Origin: Mimachlamys varia | Lineage: Eukaryota; Mollusca; Bivalvia; Pectinida; Pectinidae | Assembly (NCBI GenBank): GCA_947623455.1 | Contig: OX392534.1 | Coordinates: 38,383,426-38,447,425, forward strand | Direction: 5' to 3' | Length of the DNA: 64,000 nucleotides | In this document: positions 23,101-31,402 of the stretch, one piece after another | Layout: each line of letters starts with the position of its first letter | Numbering within the stretch: position 1 is the first letter of the stretch | The notes under the pieces: generated by a model | What the model saw: the letters and a program-made list of their open reading frames with translations, nothing else | Told to the model about the DNA's origin: nothing | Databases searched by the model: none | Made by a program: the position numbers and the translations under genes

Positions 23101-24664
23101 ACAGGTTCCCCCAGTTGTACATCCTCTAGTTTGATTCGAAAAACAATATGGCCGACAGGTGGTTATCTTAGATTTTGACAGTGCCAGTTTGTGATTGCTA
23201 TTTCTTGAGAAATGCTGGATTGGTCCTTCTCGAATTCCATATGCAGGTTCCCCCTTGTCTCTAGTTGTGTATTGTCTAGGTTTGGTTCAGCTGATCCGAA
23301 ATGCAATATCGGTATAGCCGACAGGCGGCCATCTTGGATTTTGACAGTAATGCAGGCTTCCCTTAGTCCCTAATTGTGCAACGTCCCATTTTTGAGCTGA
23401 TCCGAAAAGAAAAAAACAATATAGCCGACAGGTGGCCATCTTGCATTTTGTTAGCAAAACTTTGTTATCACTATTTTTTTTTATAGTCTTGGATGGATCC
23501 TTCGATAATTTCTTTTTTTTTCTGTTTCGTGTTAAGTAATCTATTGTTCCTTTCGGATTAATACAAAACAAGGTGGCGGCCAGACAGACGGCCATCTTCA
23601 ATTTTGAAACATTAATAGTTTGTTATCTTTTCCTTGAGAATTGCTGGATTGATCATTCTCAAATTTCATATGCATGTTCTCATTGGTCCGTAGACGTACA
23701 TTGTTGGAATTTCGGATTGATCAAATAAATAATGTTGGCAACAAAAGGCCATCTTGAGTTTTAACAAAATCCTTATTCATATGCAGGTTCCGCTAGGTCC
23801 CCACAGATGTAAATGTGCATGGTCCCATTTTAAGTCTGACCCCGGCAAAAAAAGACTAACAGACATCCATCTTGGATTTTGACTAAGAAACCAACACATT
23901 TATTATCGTTATTGTATTTCTTAGATATGTGTACAAGACAAAGCATTGCTTTCATGTGTAGGTTCCTCTTGGTCCTTTGCTGTGTTGTTTAGTTTTTGGA
24001 ACTGATCAGAAAAGACGAATAAATTTCTGACAGGCAACCATCTCTCAACTATTACTGCTATGTCTTAAGGGGGGGGGGGGGTCTCCAATATTACATATAC
24101 CTAAGATTAAATACATGTTTGAGAAAAAGACAAAATGGGAAAGATCCAAAATTTGAAGAACAAATGAAGATCATCAACTGTGAGCATCAAGATCCCTCGA
24201 GGATCTGTTATCAATCTCAATATATACATATGTGACGTCATCTCAGTTAGTCTAATATACATATGCGACGTCATCTCCGTTAGTCTAATATACATATGTG
24301 ACGTCATCTCCGTTAGTCTAATATACATATGTGACGTCATCTCCGTTAGTCTAATATACATATGTGACGTCATCTCCGTTAGTCTAAGATACATATGTGA
24401 CGTCCTACTCGTTAATCTCATTGATACTATAATAAGTATAACTCCTATCACTTATTGTTTCATGAACACTACATGTATATTATACGTCATATCCGTAAGT
24501 GTCATGGATGTACGTTATATAACTCCTATCACATAAAAATATTCTCACGAAAACTATACGCCATACCCGTTGGTCTCGTCGTGTGAATGTTTTATCCAGA
24601 AGTCAACGGTGCGATCCAGGTCTTTGGTAATACGACCGTAGAACTCTCCAAGTCGGGTCGCCAT
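17159..24664 (-). CDS. RENBP: N-acylglucosamine 2-epimerase (renin-binding protein), eight coding exons
   Basis: Cytosolic enzyme interconverting N-acetylglucosamine and N-acetylmannosamine, linked to sialic-acid and amino-sugar metabolism. Coding exons in transcript order: 24664-24567, 22863-22788, 21811-21736, 21579-21410, 20401-20177, 19891-19502, 17587-17500, 17223-17159; phases agree and give 395 residues. Family text is visible throughout: [59 protein letters not shown] (His about 244), [18 protein letters not shown] (His312, Glu314), [10 protein letters not shown] and [15 protein letters not shown] (His about 378). The conserved histidines and glutamate of the (alpha/alpha)6 barrel active site are thus present. 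All introns are GT-AG, but the exon 4 donor (GTACCA) is poor. Exon 2 and exon 5 donors are each duplicated in tandem arrays. Confidence 0.95.
18012..18627 (+). mobile_element. Non-autonomous element with AGTACCCAAATCGGATCA inverted ends
   Basis: The left end has AGTACCCAAATCGGATCA twice in direct tandem (about 18017-18051). The right end has TGATCCGATTTGGGTACTGTCACC (about 18603-18627), and an internal inverted copy TTGATCCGATTTGGGT lies near 18400. The interior is non-coding. It sits in RENBP intron 6. Confidence 0.7.
18640..19260 (+). repeat. Four ~160-bp repeats each with an X-box-like GGTTACCATGGCAACC
   Basis: Diverged units of the form '..catatctacacntggtnccnancattcntgtgtanntcattgaattggttcacaggtt..gaccTGGTTACCATGGCAACC..'. 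The 16-bp palindrome occurs at 18747-18762, 18901-18916 and 19238-19253, and as GGTTACCTAGGCAACC at 19075-19090. It equals the RFX X-box consensus. It lies in RENBP intron 6 and is probably part of a mobile repeat. Confidence 0.85.
20121..20184 (-). repeat. 44-bp tandem duplication covering the RENBP exon 5 donor
   Basis: CTATGTGAACCAATCTTACCTGGATA occurs with its last bases at 20140 and again at 20184. The second copy holds the true donor (exon ends at 20177, TATCCAG then GTAAGATTGG on the minus strand). The first copy repeats seven exon bases and the donor 44 bases further into the intron. Confidence 0.9.
20650..20765 (-). repeat. tRNA-derived SINE head
   Basis: On the minus strand the order is TTTTTGCCTGGTGGTAGGGGACG (A-box-like), then CTCCATAACCTTGAGG, then TTTCGGGTTCGCGCCCGG (B-box-like). 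This is the layout of a tRNA gene, but the acceptor stem and lack of a clean cloverleaf point to a SINE or tRNA pseudogene. It lies in RENBP intron 4. Confidence 0.5.
22020..22787 (-). repeat. Minisatellite anchored on the RENBP exon 2 donor
   Basis: From about 22280 to 22787 it has 55-bp units; on the minus strand each reads TACAGGAGAGACAG, GTATGTGGTAACTAAGGAAC, AGACTGATGTGTGGTAACTG. Exact donor-like CAG/GTATGTGG junctions recur every 55 bases (plus-strand acatacctg near 22399, 22454, 22509, 22564, 22619, 22674, 22729) and end with the true donor at 22787. The true exon end (TACAGGCAAGGCAG) resembles the unit, so the unit appears to derive from the junction. 22020-22280 holds shorter, irregular units of the same text. 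Confidence 0.9.
22990..24060 (+). repeat. Diverged ~190-bp repeats with GGCCATCTTGGATTTTGAC cores
   Basis: Five to six units in RENBP intron 1 with the plan 'tttgttatcgctatttcttgagaaatgctggattgatccttctcaaatttcatatgcaggttccncttggtccctagttgtgcattgtc..gagctgatccgaaaaacaatatggccgacaggcggccatcttggattttgac'. The family recurs at 31230-31400 and 34020-34520. The start resembles 'ggctattcaaat', as at 34040. It is non-coding. Confidence 0.75.
24228..24412. repeat. Six-copy 33-bp tandem array with CRE palindromes
   Basis: Units of the form TACATATGTGACGTCATCTC then CGTTAGTCTAATA repeat at exactly 33 bp. TGACGTCA starts at 24233, 24299, 24332 and 24365, CGACGTCA at 24266 and TGACGTCC at 24398. The array lies in RENBP intron 1, about 155 bases downstream of exon 1. 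Because 33 is a multiple of three it keeps frames open on both strands, but it is not coding. Confidence 0.95.
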
Positions 24665-24884
24665 ATTTCAAGAATCCTGAAATATATAATAAATAATTAT
24701 ATGAACTATGAAACATGTTAAAAACCTTTTGAATCCGATAGCTGATCAATGAATTTTAGTTATGCACTTATTTAAACAGAAAAGTGGAAATACAAAGATA
24801 CACGAATGTGGACTTAAAGTGTAGTGATCAATAAAAAATAACCCTCCAATGGTTATATATATATATACCACCCACCGACTCATT

Positions 24885-25330
24885 TTTACGGGACCGGATT
24901 CGAGAGATACAGGTTGATGAAGACTATACATTTTATGTGGTCGCCATCTTGGTCTCATTGAGAAATATTCTACATCCTTGTATGGTATGAAGATTGACGT
25001 TTTGAATATATTCATTAGTATGCCTGCTTGATGTGATTGAGAATTATGCCTCAGTTCTCACTTTGATGCTATGGCATTTACTTGGATCTGGCCTAGATTT
25101 ACATGGCGGTGTTGTTGATTATGCAGAAGACACTTTCTCAGTACTCTTCTGGAACAACAGGTCTTTTACAGGGGTATCCATATGTACATCTTTCTTTTAA
25201 ATGTGTTCGTGAATATTTTGCCTTAATAATCTAGTTAAATCGATTTTGCGTTCGGATTATGGTTATGTTGACTTTTTTTTTAATACGCATGCATTTGTTT
25301 AGGTCGGAAACGGTCTGTGACAAACCCTCA
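24885..25330 (+). repeat. Dispersed ~400-bp repeat, copy 1
   Basis: From 'ggattcgagagatacaggttgatgaagactata' through 'gtcgccatcttggtctcattgagaaatattctacatccttg' to 'ggaacaacaggtcttttacaggggtatccatatgtacatctttctttt'. It aligns in order with 26270-26640; the first part also recurs at 25855-25895. It is non-coding. Confidence 0.7.
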
Positions 25331-25503
25331 GGTCCCCGCCGGTATACGTATTCTGGACCATGGCTGTTCGCAATATGTATACAATATATACTTTTTTTTT
25401 ATATTTGAGATATTCTCATGACCACTTTGCCTAACGGAGATTGTATTCTTGTCCTGAATTGACCGACAGAACAAGCTTGTGAGTGACCTTTTCTTGTTCT
25501 AAT

Positions 25504-25617
25504 CACGGGCGCTCGAATCTGGACCCCGCCCCCTTTACTCGCCAAATACTCTTATAGTTGATATTATAAGAGTATTTGGCGAGTAAAGGGGGCGGGGTCC
25601 AGATTCGGGCGCCCGTG
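25504..25617. mobile_element. Near-perfect 114-bp palindrome with target-site duplication
   Basis: Two arms of about 53 bases (CACGGGCGCTCGAATCTGGA..., right arm ending TCGGGCGCCCGTG) enclose a loop of only a few bases. TTCTAAT (up to 9 bp shared, depending on where the ends are set) flanks both sides, as expected of a target-site duplication. It is GC-rich unlike its surroundings and has no coding capacity. It is a foldback MITE of undetermined superfamily. Confidence 0.85.
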
Positions 25618-26134
25618 TTCTAATCCTTACTTGGACACATAGCATGCTGCGGGTACAGCATTCTCCTTTTCTTTTGACATGTCTAATGAATGTGACAGAG
25701 TAAATCGTACTCTGGTTGTGTAACGAGACTCTTGAAAATGAACCATACTGAACTAATTTTAGAAGAAAAAAATCGCCTAGTTTTTAGGGCCTGCTCTGAA
25801 TATCGAGATTTCCGTGATAAATGTCAACTGCTGACGAACAAACCTACGGTACAGGGATTCGAGAGATGCAGGTTGATGAAAACTATATATTTACATTTGC
25901 TCTGCATTGCCACTATATAACACTACCAATGCCAGTTCCGTGTTATGAGAGCATAACACTGGAGAGGTCATTATGACGTCATAACGATTATGACGTCATA
26001 ATCATAACGTTGGAAATAACCGGCCGATACTGGCTGTTCGCTGTTCCATTTATTAGAAATCTACCTTAAATTTATAGAACAAATGTAGAATATGAATATG
26101 AATTTATTATCAAAACCAATCGAAAATGTAAATA

Positions 26135-26260
26135 TAAGCATTAAACATCATTCTGTTCCGTGTTATGGTCCTATAACACAACACGCGTTATTCATTTTGT
26201 CTGCAATCCTGTTCCATGTTATAGGACAATAACACGGAACAGAACGATGTTTAATGCTTA
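26135..26260. mobile_element. Short palindromic MITE, TTCCGTGTTATNGTCCTATAACA arms
   Basis: The left arm (26135-26178, TAAGCATTAAACATCATTCT...) and right arm (26217-26260, ending GTTTAATGCTTA) are inverted repeats of about 44 bases with a 38-base loop. A related half, TTCCGTGTTATGAGAGCATAACAC, lies near 25935. Confidence 0.75.
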
Positions 26261-26269
26261 AATATATGG

Positions 26270-26640
26270 GCCAGTTTTATGGTCGCCATCTTGATCTCAT
26301 CGAGAAATATTCTTTATCTTTGTGTGATATGAAGGTGGACGTTTTTGAGTTTGCTTATTAGTGTGCTTACTTGTTGTGATCGACAATGATGACTCGGTTC
26401 TCATTTTGAGGATTGATGCTTACTTAGATGTGACCAAGATTTACATGGCGGGTGTCGTCGATGAAGACGCTTACTCTTCCAGAACACCTGGTCTTATTAT
26501 CTTGTTCTTTTACCAGAGTCTCCATGTTAATCTTTCCTTTGTTCCTTTTTTGCCTCTAGTTTAATCTATTTCTAGTTCGGGTAATGGTTTTGTTGGCGCT
26601 TTAGTTTCCTCTGGGTTTTTTTTTTAAATTTGTGTTTAGG
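26270..26640 (+). repeat. Dispersed ~400-bp repeat, copy 2
   Basis: Aligns with 24940-25330 ('gtcgccatcttgatctcatcgagaaatattcttt...tgtgatcgacaatgatgactcggttctcattttg...ccagaacacctggtcttattatcttg'). Substitutions and small indels throughout indicate an old duplication. Confidence 0.7.
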
Positions 26641-27479
26641 TATCAAATATCGAAATAATTTATTTCATTATGTATACATTTTTTTTTATCATTAAAATGA
26701 ATTGGAATAAATCCGTCTACCTTTATTAATGGACTAAATCAGCCTATCATTGTAGTCCCTATCCGAAAATTTGTTCCGACTAAGTACAGTGATTCTGAGT
26801 AATTTAAATAGATAATTGTTGACTGACAAACATATTCTGTATTGAAAGAAATCTATAGATATTTAACTTTACAAATGTATACTTTTGGTAGATTTTGATA
26901 TGTGATGGTGGATTGATTATGATCAAAAGTACGAGGGTGTTCCCGTCCCATTACATTAATTATCGGTTGTCCGAAGCAGACGCTTAGTTATAAAATATTA
27001 CAAATTATTTAGTTGCGCGAGTCCTAGAAGAAATAAACAAATATTTAGTCTACACTGACATCTAAGAGGGGAAGTAACTCTGATTGAACTTTATTTTGGC
27101 TGGAAAGATGGGACATATGCAAGTCTATTAAAGAATGAAATAGTTCGTGATATATTTTGGTTGTTGATATTTCATGTATTATGTATAAGATATAAAAAAT
27201 ATAACTGAATGAAATTATAGGAAATTTGAGAATATAATCCCTTGAGTCATGTGATTAATACCGGACATTGGCGGAAATAACCGACTAACAAATGACGGCA
27301 GATTAATATTACATATTTTATAAAGATACGAAACAATATGTAGTATATCTGGCATTTTGTTTTTTTATTTTTGGAGGGACACAGGAAACATATAGCTAAT
27401 TAATAAGCTTTGTATAGTTTTTACAGAATTTAAAAATACGGTATTTTTATAAAACTTTTAAAATGTAAAATATTTGCTA

Positions 27480-27630
27480 CAAATTTGTAATTTTGCTCAA
27501 CCATTCACATTGGCGCGCACCGGAAGCATCGTAAGGCGTGGGTCGGCATTGTTCAAGACGTTCACGGAGCCACGCGGTGAGTTGGAACTAGAAAAAATAC
27601 TAGTTGCTTTATATACAAACACCGATAACC
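27480..27630 (+). promoter_or_regulatory. Probable core promoter and 5' UTR of the hnRNP gene
   Basis: A short GC-richer patch in AT-rich DNA, with an ETS-type site ACCGGAAG at 27519-27526 and GGCGCGCACC next to it, as in many housekeeping promoters. CACGCG/GTGAGTTGG near 27573 resembles a splice donor, so a 5' UTR intron is possible. Confidence 0.45.
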
Positions 27631-28647
27631 ATGGGAGACCGTGAAAACGAACAATTCAGAAAGCTTTTTATTGGTGGTCTGAGCTATGATACAACTGAAG
27701 ATAGCTTAAAAAATCATTTTGGACAATGGGGAAACATAATCGACTGCGTGGTCATGAAAGACGCGACCACCAAACGATCAAGGGGATTTGGATTCATCAC
27801 GTATGCGACTCCCGAAGAGCTTAATGAAGCACAAAAGAATCGACCCCATCGACTAGATGGCAGGCAAGTAGAATCGAAACGTGCTATGCCAAGAAATAAG
27901 GATGGTGGCGAAGGAGAATCTTCGCAATCGTGCAAGAAAATGTTTGTTGGTGGGCTTTCCGAGGATGCTACCGAAGACCAGGTCCGTGGGACATTTGGTT
28001 CATTCGGAGACATTGAAAAAGTTGATTTGATCAAAGACAAAAACACCGGCAAAAACAAAAGGTTTTGCTTTGTGACATTTTTTGACTACGACCCTGTTGA
28101 TCAATGCGTGTTGAAAAAGAGGCATGATGTTAATGGTAAAATTGTAGAAGTAAAGAAGGCTGTGCCCAAGGATCAAGAAGGTGGAATGGGTGGACGTGGT
28201 GGCGGTCGAGGTGGAATGGGAGGCCGCGGTGGCAGTCGAGGAGGCATGGGAGGGGGAAGAGGAGGCAGTCGAGGTGACTGGGACCAAGGTGGTGGTGGTG
28301 GCGGCTTCAACCAACAGGGTGGATTCAATGACTATAGTCAAGGTGGTGGTTACAACCAAGGTAGTGGTGGAGGTGATTACAACCAAAACTGGAACCAAGG
28401 AGGTGGTGGTGGTTACGATAACTACAACAGTGGTTACAACAATCAATCGCAAAACAGCAGCGGAAACTGGGGTGGAAACCAGCAACAGAGCTTTGGACAG
28501 AACTATGGTGATAGTTACGGAGGTGGAGCAATGCGAGGCGGTGGAGGTGGTGGCGGCGGCTACAATCAGCAGCGATCAACTCCCTATAACCAGAGTCAGG
28601 GGAATTACAACCGAGGGGGAGGCGGTGGGGGATACAACAGGCGCTAA
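27631..28647 (+). CDS. hnRNP A/B-type RNA-binding protein (two RRMs, Gly-rich tail), uninterrupted coding region
   Basis: Nuclear pre-mRNA-binding protein of the hnRNP A1/A2B1 (Drosophila Hrb/squid) type, expected in splicing and mRNA transport. The 338-residue frame starts at MGDRENEQFRKLFIGGL. RRM1 spans about 13-90 with RNP2 KLFIGGL and RNP1 RGFGFITY. RRM2 spans about 103-180 with RNP2 KMFVGGL and RNP1 KRFCFVTF, where the usual second-position Gly is Arg. Residues about 190-338 are Gly-rich with RGG/GRGG repeats and then Asn/Gln/Tyr-rich prion-like sequence. A PY-NLS-like motif (RSTPY, about 315-319) lies near the end. No intron interrupts the coding region, which is unusual for this family in animals; no poly-A tract or target duplication was seen. 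Exact paralogue is not resolved. Confidence 0.93.
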   Translation: MGDRENEQFRKLFIGGLSYDTTEDSLKNHFGQWGNIIDCVVMKDATTKRSRGFGFITYATPEELNEAQKNRPHRLDGRQVESKRAMPRNKDGGEGESSQSCKKMFVGGLSEDATEDQVRGTFGSFGDIEKVDLIKDKNTGKNKRFCFVTFFDYDPVDQCVLKKRHDVNGKIVEVKKAVPKDQEGGMGGRGGGRGGMGGRGGSRGGMGGGRGGSRGDWDQGGGGGGFNQQGGFNDYSQGGGYNQGSGGGDYNQNWNQGGGGGYDNYNSGYNNQSQNSSGNWGGNQQQSFGQNYGDSYGGGAMRGGGGGGGGYNQQRSTPYNQSQGNYNRGGGGGGYNRR

Positions 28648-29530
28648 GGGATTCTACCGACCTGTCCACTCATCATAGACTTTAATATCTTATCAATAAT
28701 ATAAATACAAAGAAATGGAAATTTTTATAGCAAGATCTGCTACAATTTAACAAAAAGTTTACTATGTTGATGTGCAAACAACTCGATAACATGGGGTAGC
28801 CAGCTATCGGGAGAGCAAAAAAAAAGACTATTATAAAAAAAGTGGTACTTTAAAACTACTTTAATGTGACCATTAATTATACATTTTTCATTGTGACAAT
28901 TTCAGGCATGCTATATTGATAACAATGTAAATATTTGTGTTGAACTTGTGACTCCGACATTGTCATTCCGTTGTCATTTTAGTATCTTGCTGGACACAAG
29001 CATTCATTTTCATTTCGGGTATTGTGCATCTACCACACCAAAGGTTATTCTGTAACCCTTGTACTCGGTAGTGAATGATTAATATTACATCATTCAGTCC
29101 TCAGTGTTGTACTCCTATGAATATCTACATTGCAATATAACGTCCAATTCAAGTGTTTTGAATTTCATGTTAAAATTGCGAATTCATTGATACATCATTG
29201 TTTTTTTCATTAGTAAATATTAGTTGTCCCACATGATGATTTTTTTATTCATTGTTGTAATATCATTCATATTTTTGTACTGTACATTTGTTTTAGATGT
29301 GAAGTTGTCGACAAGGAAATAGAAATGATAATGTATTGTAACTAAAGATTGAAATTTTGTCTGAATTACAATTCACTGTGTATCTTTTTATGCAGCTGTT
29401 TGAGGAACATGCTGGATATTTCAACTGAAGTGAAAGAATGCACAACTTGGCTTACAGATTTTTTAAGCCGATCTCTGCTCTGACTTCTTTTTGAAATAAT
29501 AGTTATAATAAACATTTGTTTTAAAACTTT
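28648..29530 (+). other. Probable 3' UTR of the hnRNP gene
   Basis: Non-coding and free of recognisable repeats up to an AATAAA at 29507-29512. The length of about 870 bases is plausible for this family. The end point is inferred from the hexamer only. Confidence 0.5.
29507..29512 (+). terminator. Likely polyadenylation signal of the hnRNP gene
   Basis: AATAAA followed by a T-rich stretch (ACATTTGTTTTAAAACTTTG), about 860 bases after the stop codon. Confidence 0.5.
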
Positions 29531-29847
29531 GTAGTTTTAATTAAATGTTGAAAATGAAATGTTATCCCATAATGTACACCATTATTGCAAGCTTTACAAG
29601 AGGCCTTTCTCAAATTTGTTAGGGTTGTTAATCAAATAGAACCTGACACTGTTGATTTTGCTTATTTGATAGAAAATATTGGCAATCTTAGGAATACTGA
29701 AAACATTCTATATTTTTCAATCATTATTATTAACAACATTGTGCATTCTTTGAATAAATTTACCTTGTCATTGGATATTCTTTAGTTTGCATTGTATATT
29801 GTCTTGAAATTTCCGAGTGAGCAAAGGTCCTGACTACTATAAGAAAT

Positions 29848-30307
29848 ACAGTGTACCCTCATTATACCGCCATCGTTTGACCACATTAATTAAGGTGGTA
29901 TAACGAGGGGGGCATTAGTATCGAATTATGAAAATTATAACCATGAATTAAATTGCATAATAGATTGCATTTCGAACATTTTGATCAAAACAAGCTTAGT
30001 ATTATATCGTCATATAGATCTACATTGGCACAATTTTATATCTGAAAATAGTTATTGATCTGCTTTTGTTGCATGCCATTCCAAATGGAACACTTAAGAG
30101 TTCCTCTATATCTAAGAACAGAACAATATGGCATTATCGTCGAGGGAATTTTACATGTATATCGATTCGTGACCATCGTATTTTAAAGGATATGGCGGTA
30201 TGCAAGGGTGGCGAACTTAACAAGGGAATTATATAGGAGAGAAATCCGATCTAGAGGTTTAAGTGACGGTAGATTCCGGTGGCGATAGGTCGAGGGTACA
30301 CTGTATT
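29848..30307 (+). mobile_element. Pogo/Tigger-like MITE, CAGTGTACCCTC family, copy 1
   Basis: Starts ACAGTGTACCCTCATTATACCGCC and ends GGTCGAGGGTACACTGTA, inverted, flanked by TA. The second copy at 50598-50861 is in the other orientation internally and shares the 'gaaatccgatctagaggttt..' block. The CAGTGTACCTCGTTATACCGC-like end resembles pogo/Tigger transposon ends. It has no transposase. Confidence 0.8.
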
Positions 30308-31402
30308 TACAAAACTTATCAACAATAATGCTATATCTTGAAAGTCTGACATAATGTCTAGCTAATTGCAACATCATCAAATGTAATTGTTCATTCATCA
30401 GCTAATTCACAGCAATAAATGCTGATAAACTTGTAGGTGGGAAGGTTTTCAAGAAATGAAATGATGCATAAATAGCAGTGTGCAAAAGTAATTCATGAAG
30501 TTCCATAGACAATATTTCAAATGGCATAGACCCAACAAAATTTCTGTGGACAGAGTTTTTCCATCAGCATCAACAAACTGCATAAAACATTGATCTCCCC
30601 TCCTTTAACCGATGTTAGAATAAAAATTGATGAAATTCAGCACCTCTGGAAATTAACACACAAGAGAAATACAATTGATTAAATTCAAACAGTTGTATAA
30701 ATACTTTTTTGACATTCAAGAACTTTGACATCAGGTCTAACGTAATGATATTTTGCATAGACCGACAGATTTTCCTATGGCCTCTATCATTACTTTCGCA
30801 CACAGCAATATGCACATTACTAGGTTCTTTTTTGACAAGGCAGTCAAAGACTTAAAAATGGATTGGCCAGAGATCGATGATGATAGGAAATTCGAAGGGA
30901 ATGATTAAATTGCTTTTTTTTCACATTGGGTTAAAGAAGATAACATCTCGTCACATTCTTGTGCCATATACATGTACTTCTTTAAGGTTCAACACTAACA
31001 CTAGTCTGAGAACTCTGTATACACAAAAACTTGTGTCAGAGCATTTGCTTTGGATTAATTTTTTTCCATTTGAAACCCCCGTACAAGCCTTTGACTCATC
31101 ACTCCACGATTCGTTGTTTTGAAGTTGGAGCCCTCGGGACTAGCAAGTACCTTAAATATTTCACTAGTCTTTTTGACTAATAAACTGAAAAAATTGGTTT
31201 CTACCCCTAGCTATGCAGACAATTCAAAAAAACATTTGGAAAGATCTAGATAAATCATCCTGAAATTTCATATGCTGGTATCTCTTGGTCTCGGCTTGTG
31301 CATTGTCCAGTGTTTAAAATGATTCTCATAACAAAACGGCTGACAGGCAGTCATCATGTATTTGACTATGAAACTAAAAGTATTCAAGAAACCTATGAAC
31401 TA
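30308..31402. other. Intergenic stretch without recognised feature, then YY1-type repeat fragment
   Basis: No gene seen in 30308-31220. 31230-31400 is a fragment of the 'catatgctggtatctcttggtctcggc...acaaaacggctgacaggcagtcatcatg' repeat family that is better preserved at 22990-24060. Confidence 0.5.

Larger units (their letters stand above)
24665..27630. other. Intergenic region between RENBP and the hnRNP gene
   Basis: The two genes are divergent across this 3-kb stretch. It holds two diverged copies of a ~400-bp repeat (24885-25330 and 26270-26640), two palindromic elements (25504-25617, 26135-26260) and AT-rich sequence. No coding exon was recognised. Confidence 0.6.

Noticed and set aside
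24107..24536. Frames with repeated [11 protein letters not shown] / [11 protein letters not shown] peptides on both strands
   Set aside because: They are products of the 33-bp tandem array, whose period is a multiple of three.
28181..28678. Val/Thr-rich alternative frame in the hnRNP tail
   Set aside because: It is the +1 reading of Gly-rich codons (GGN repeats) in a real gene.
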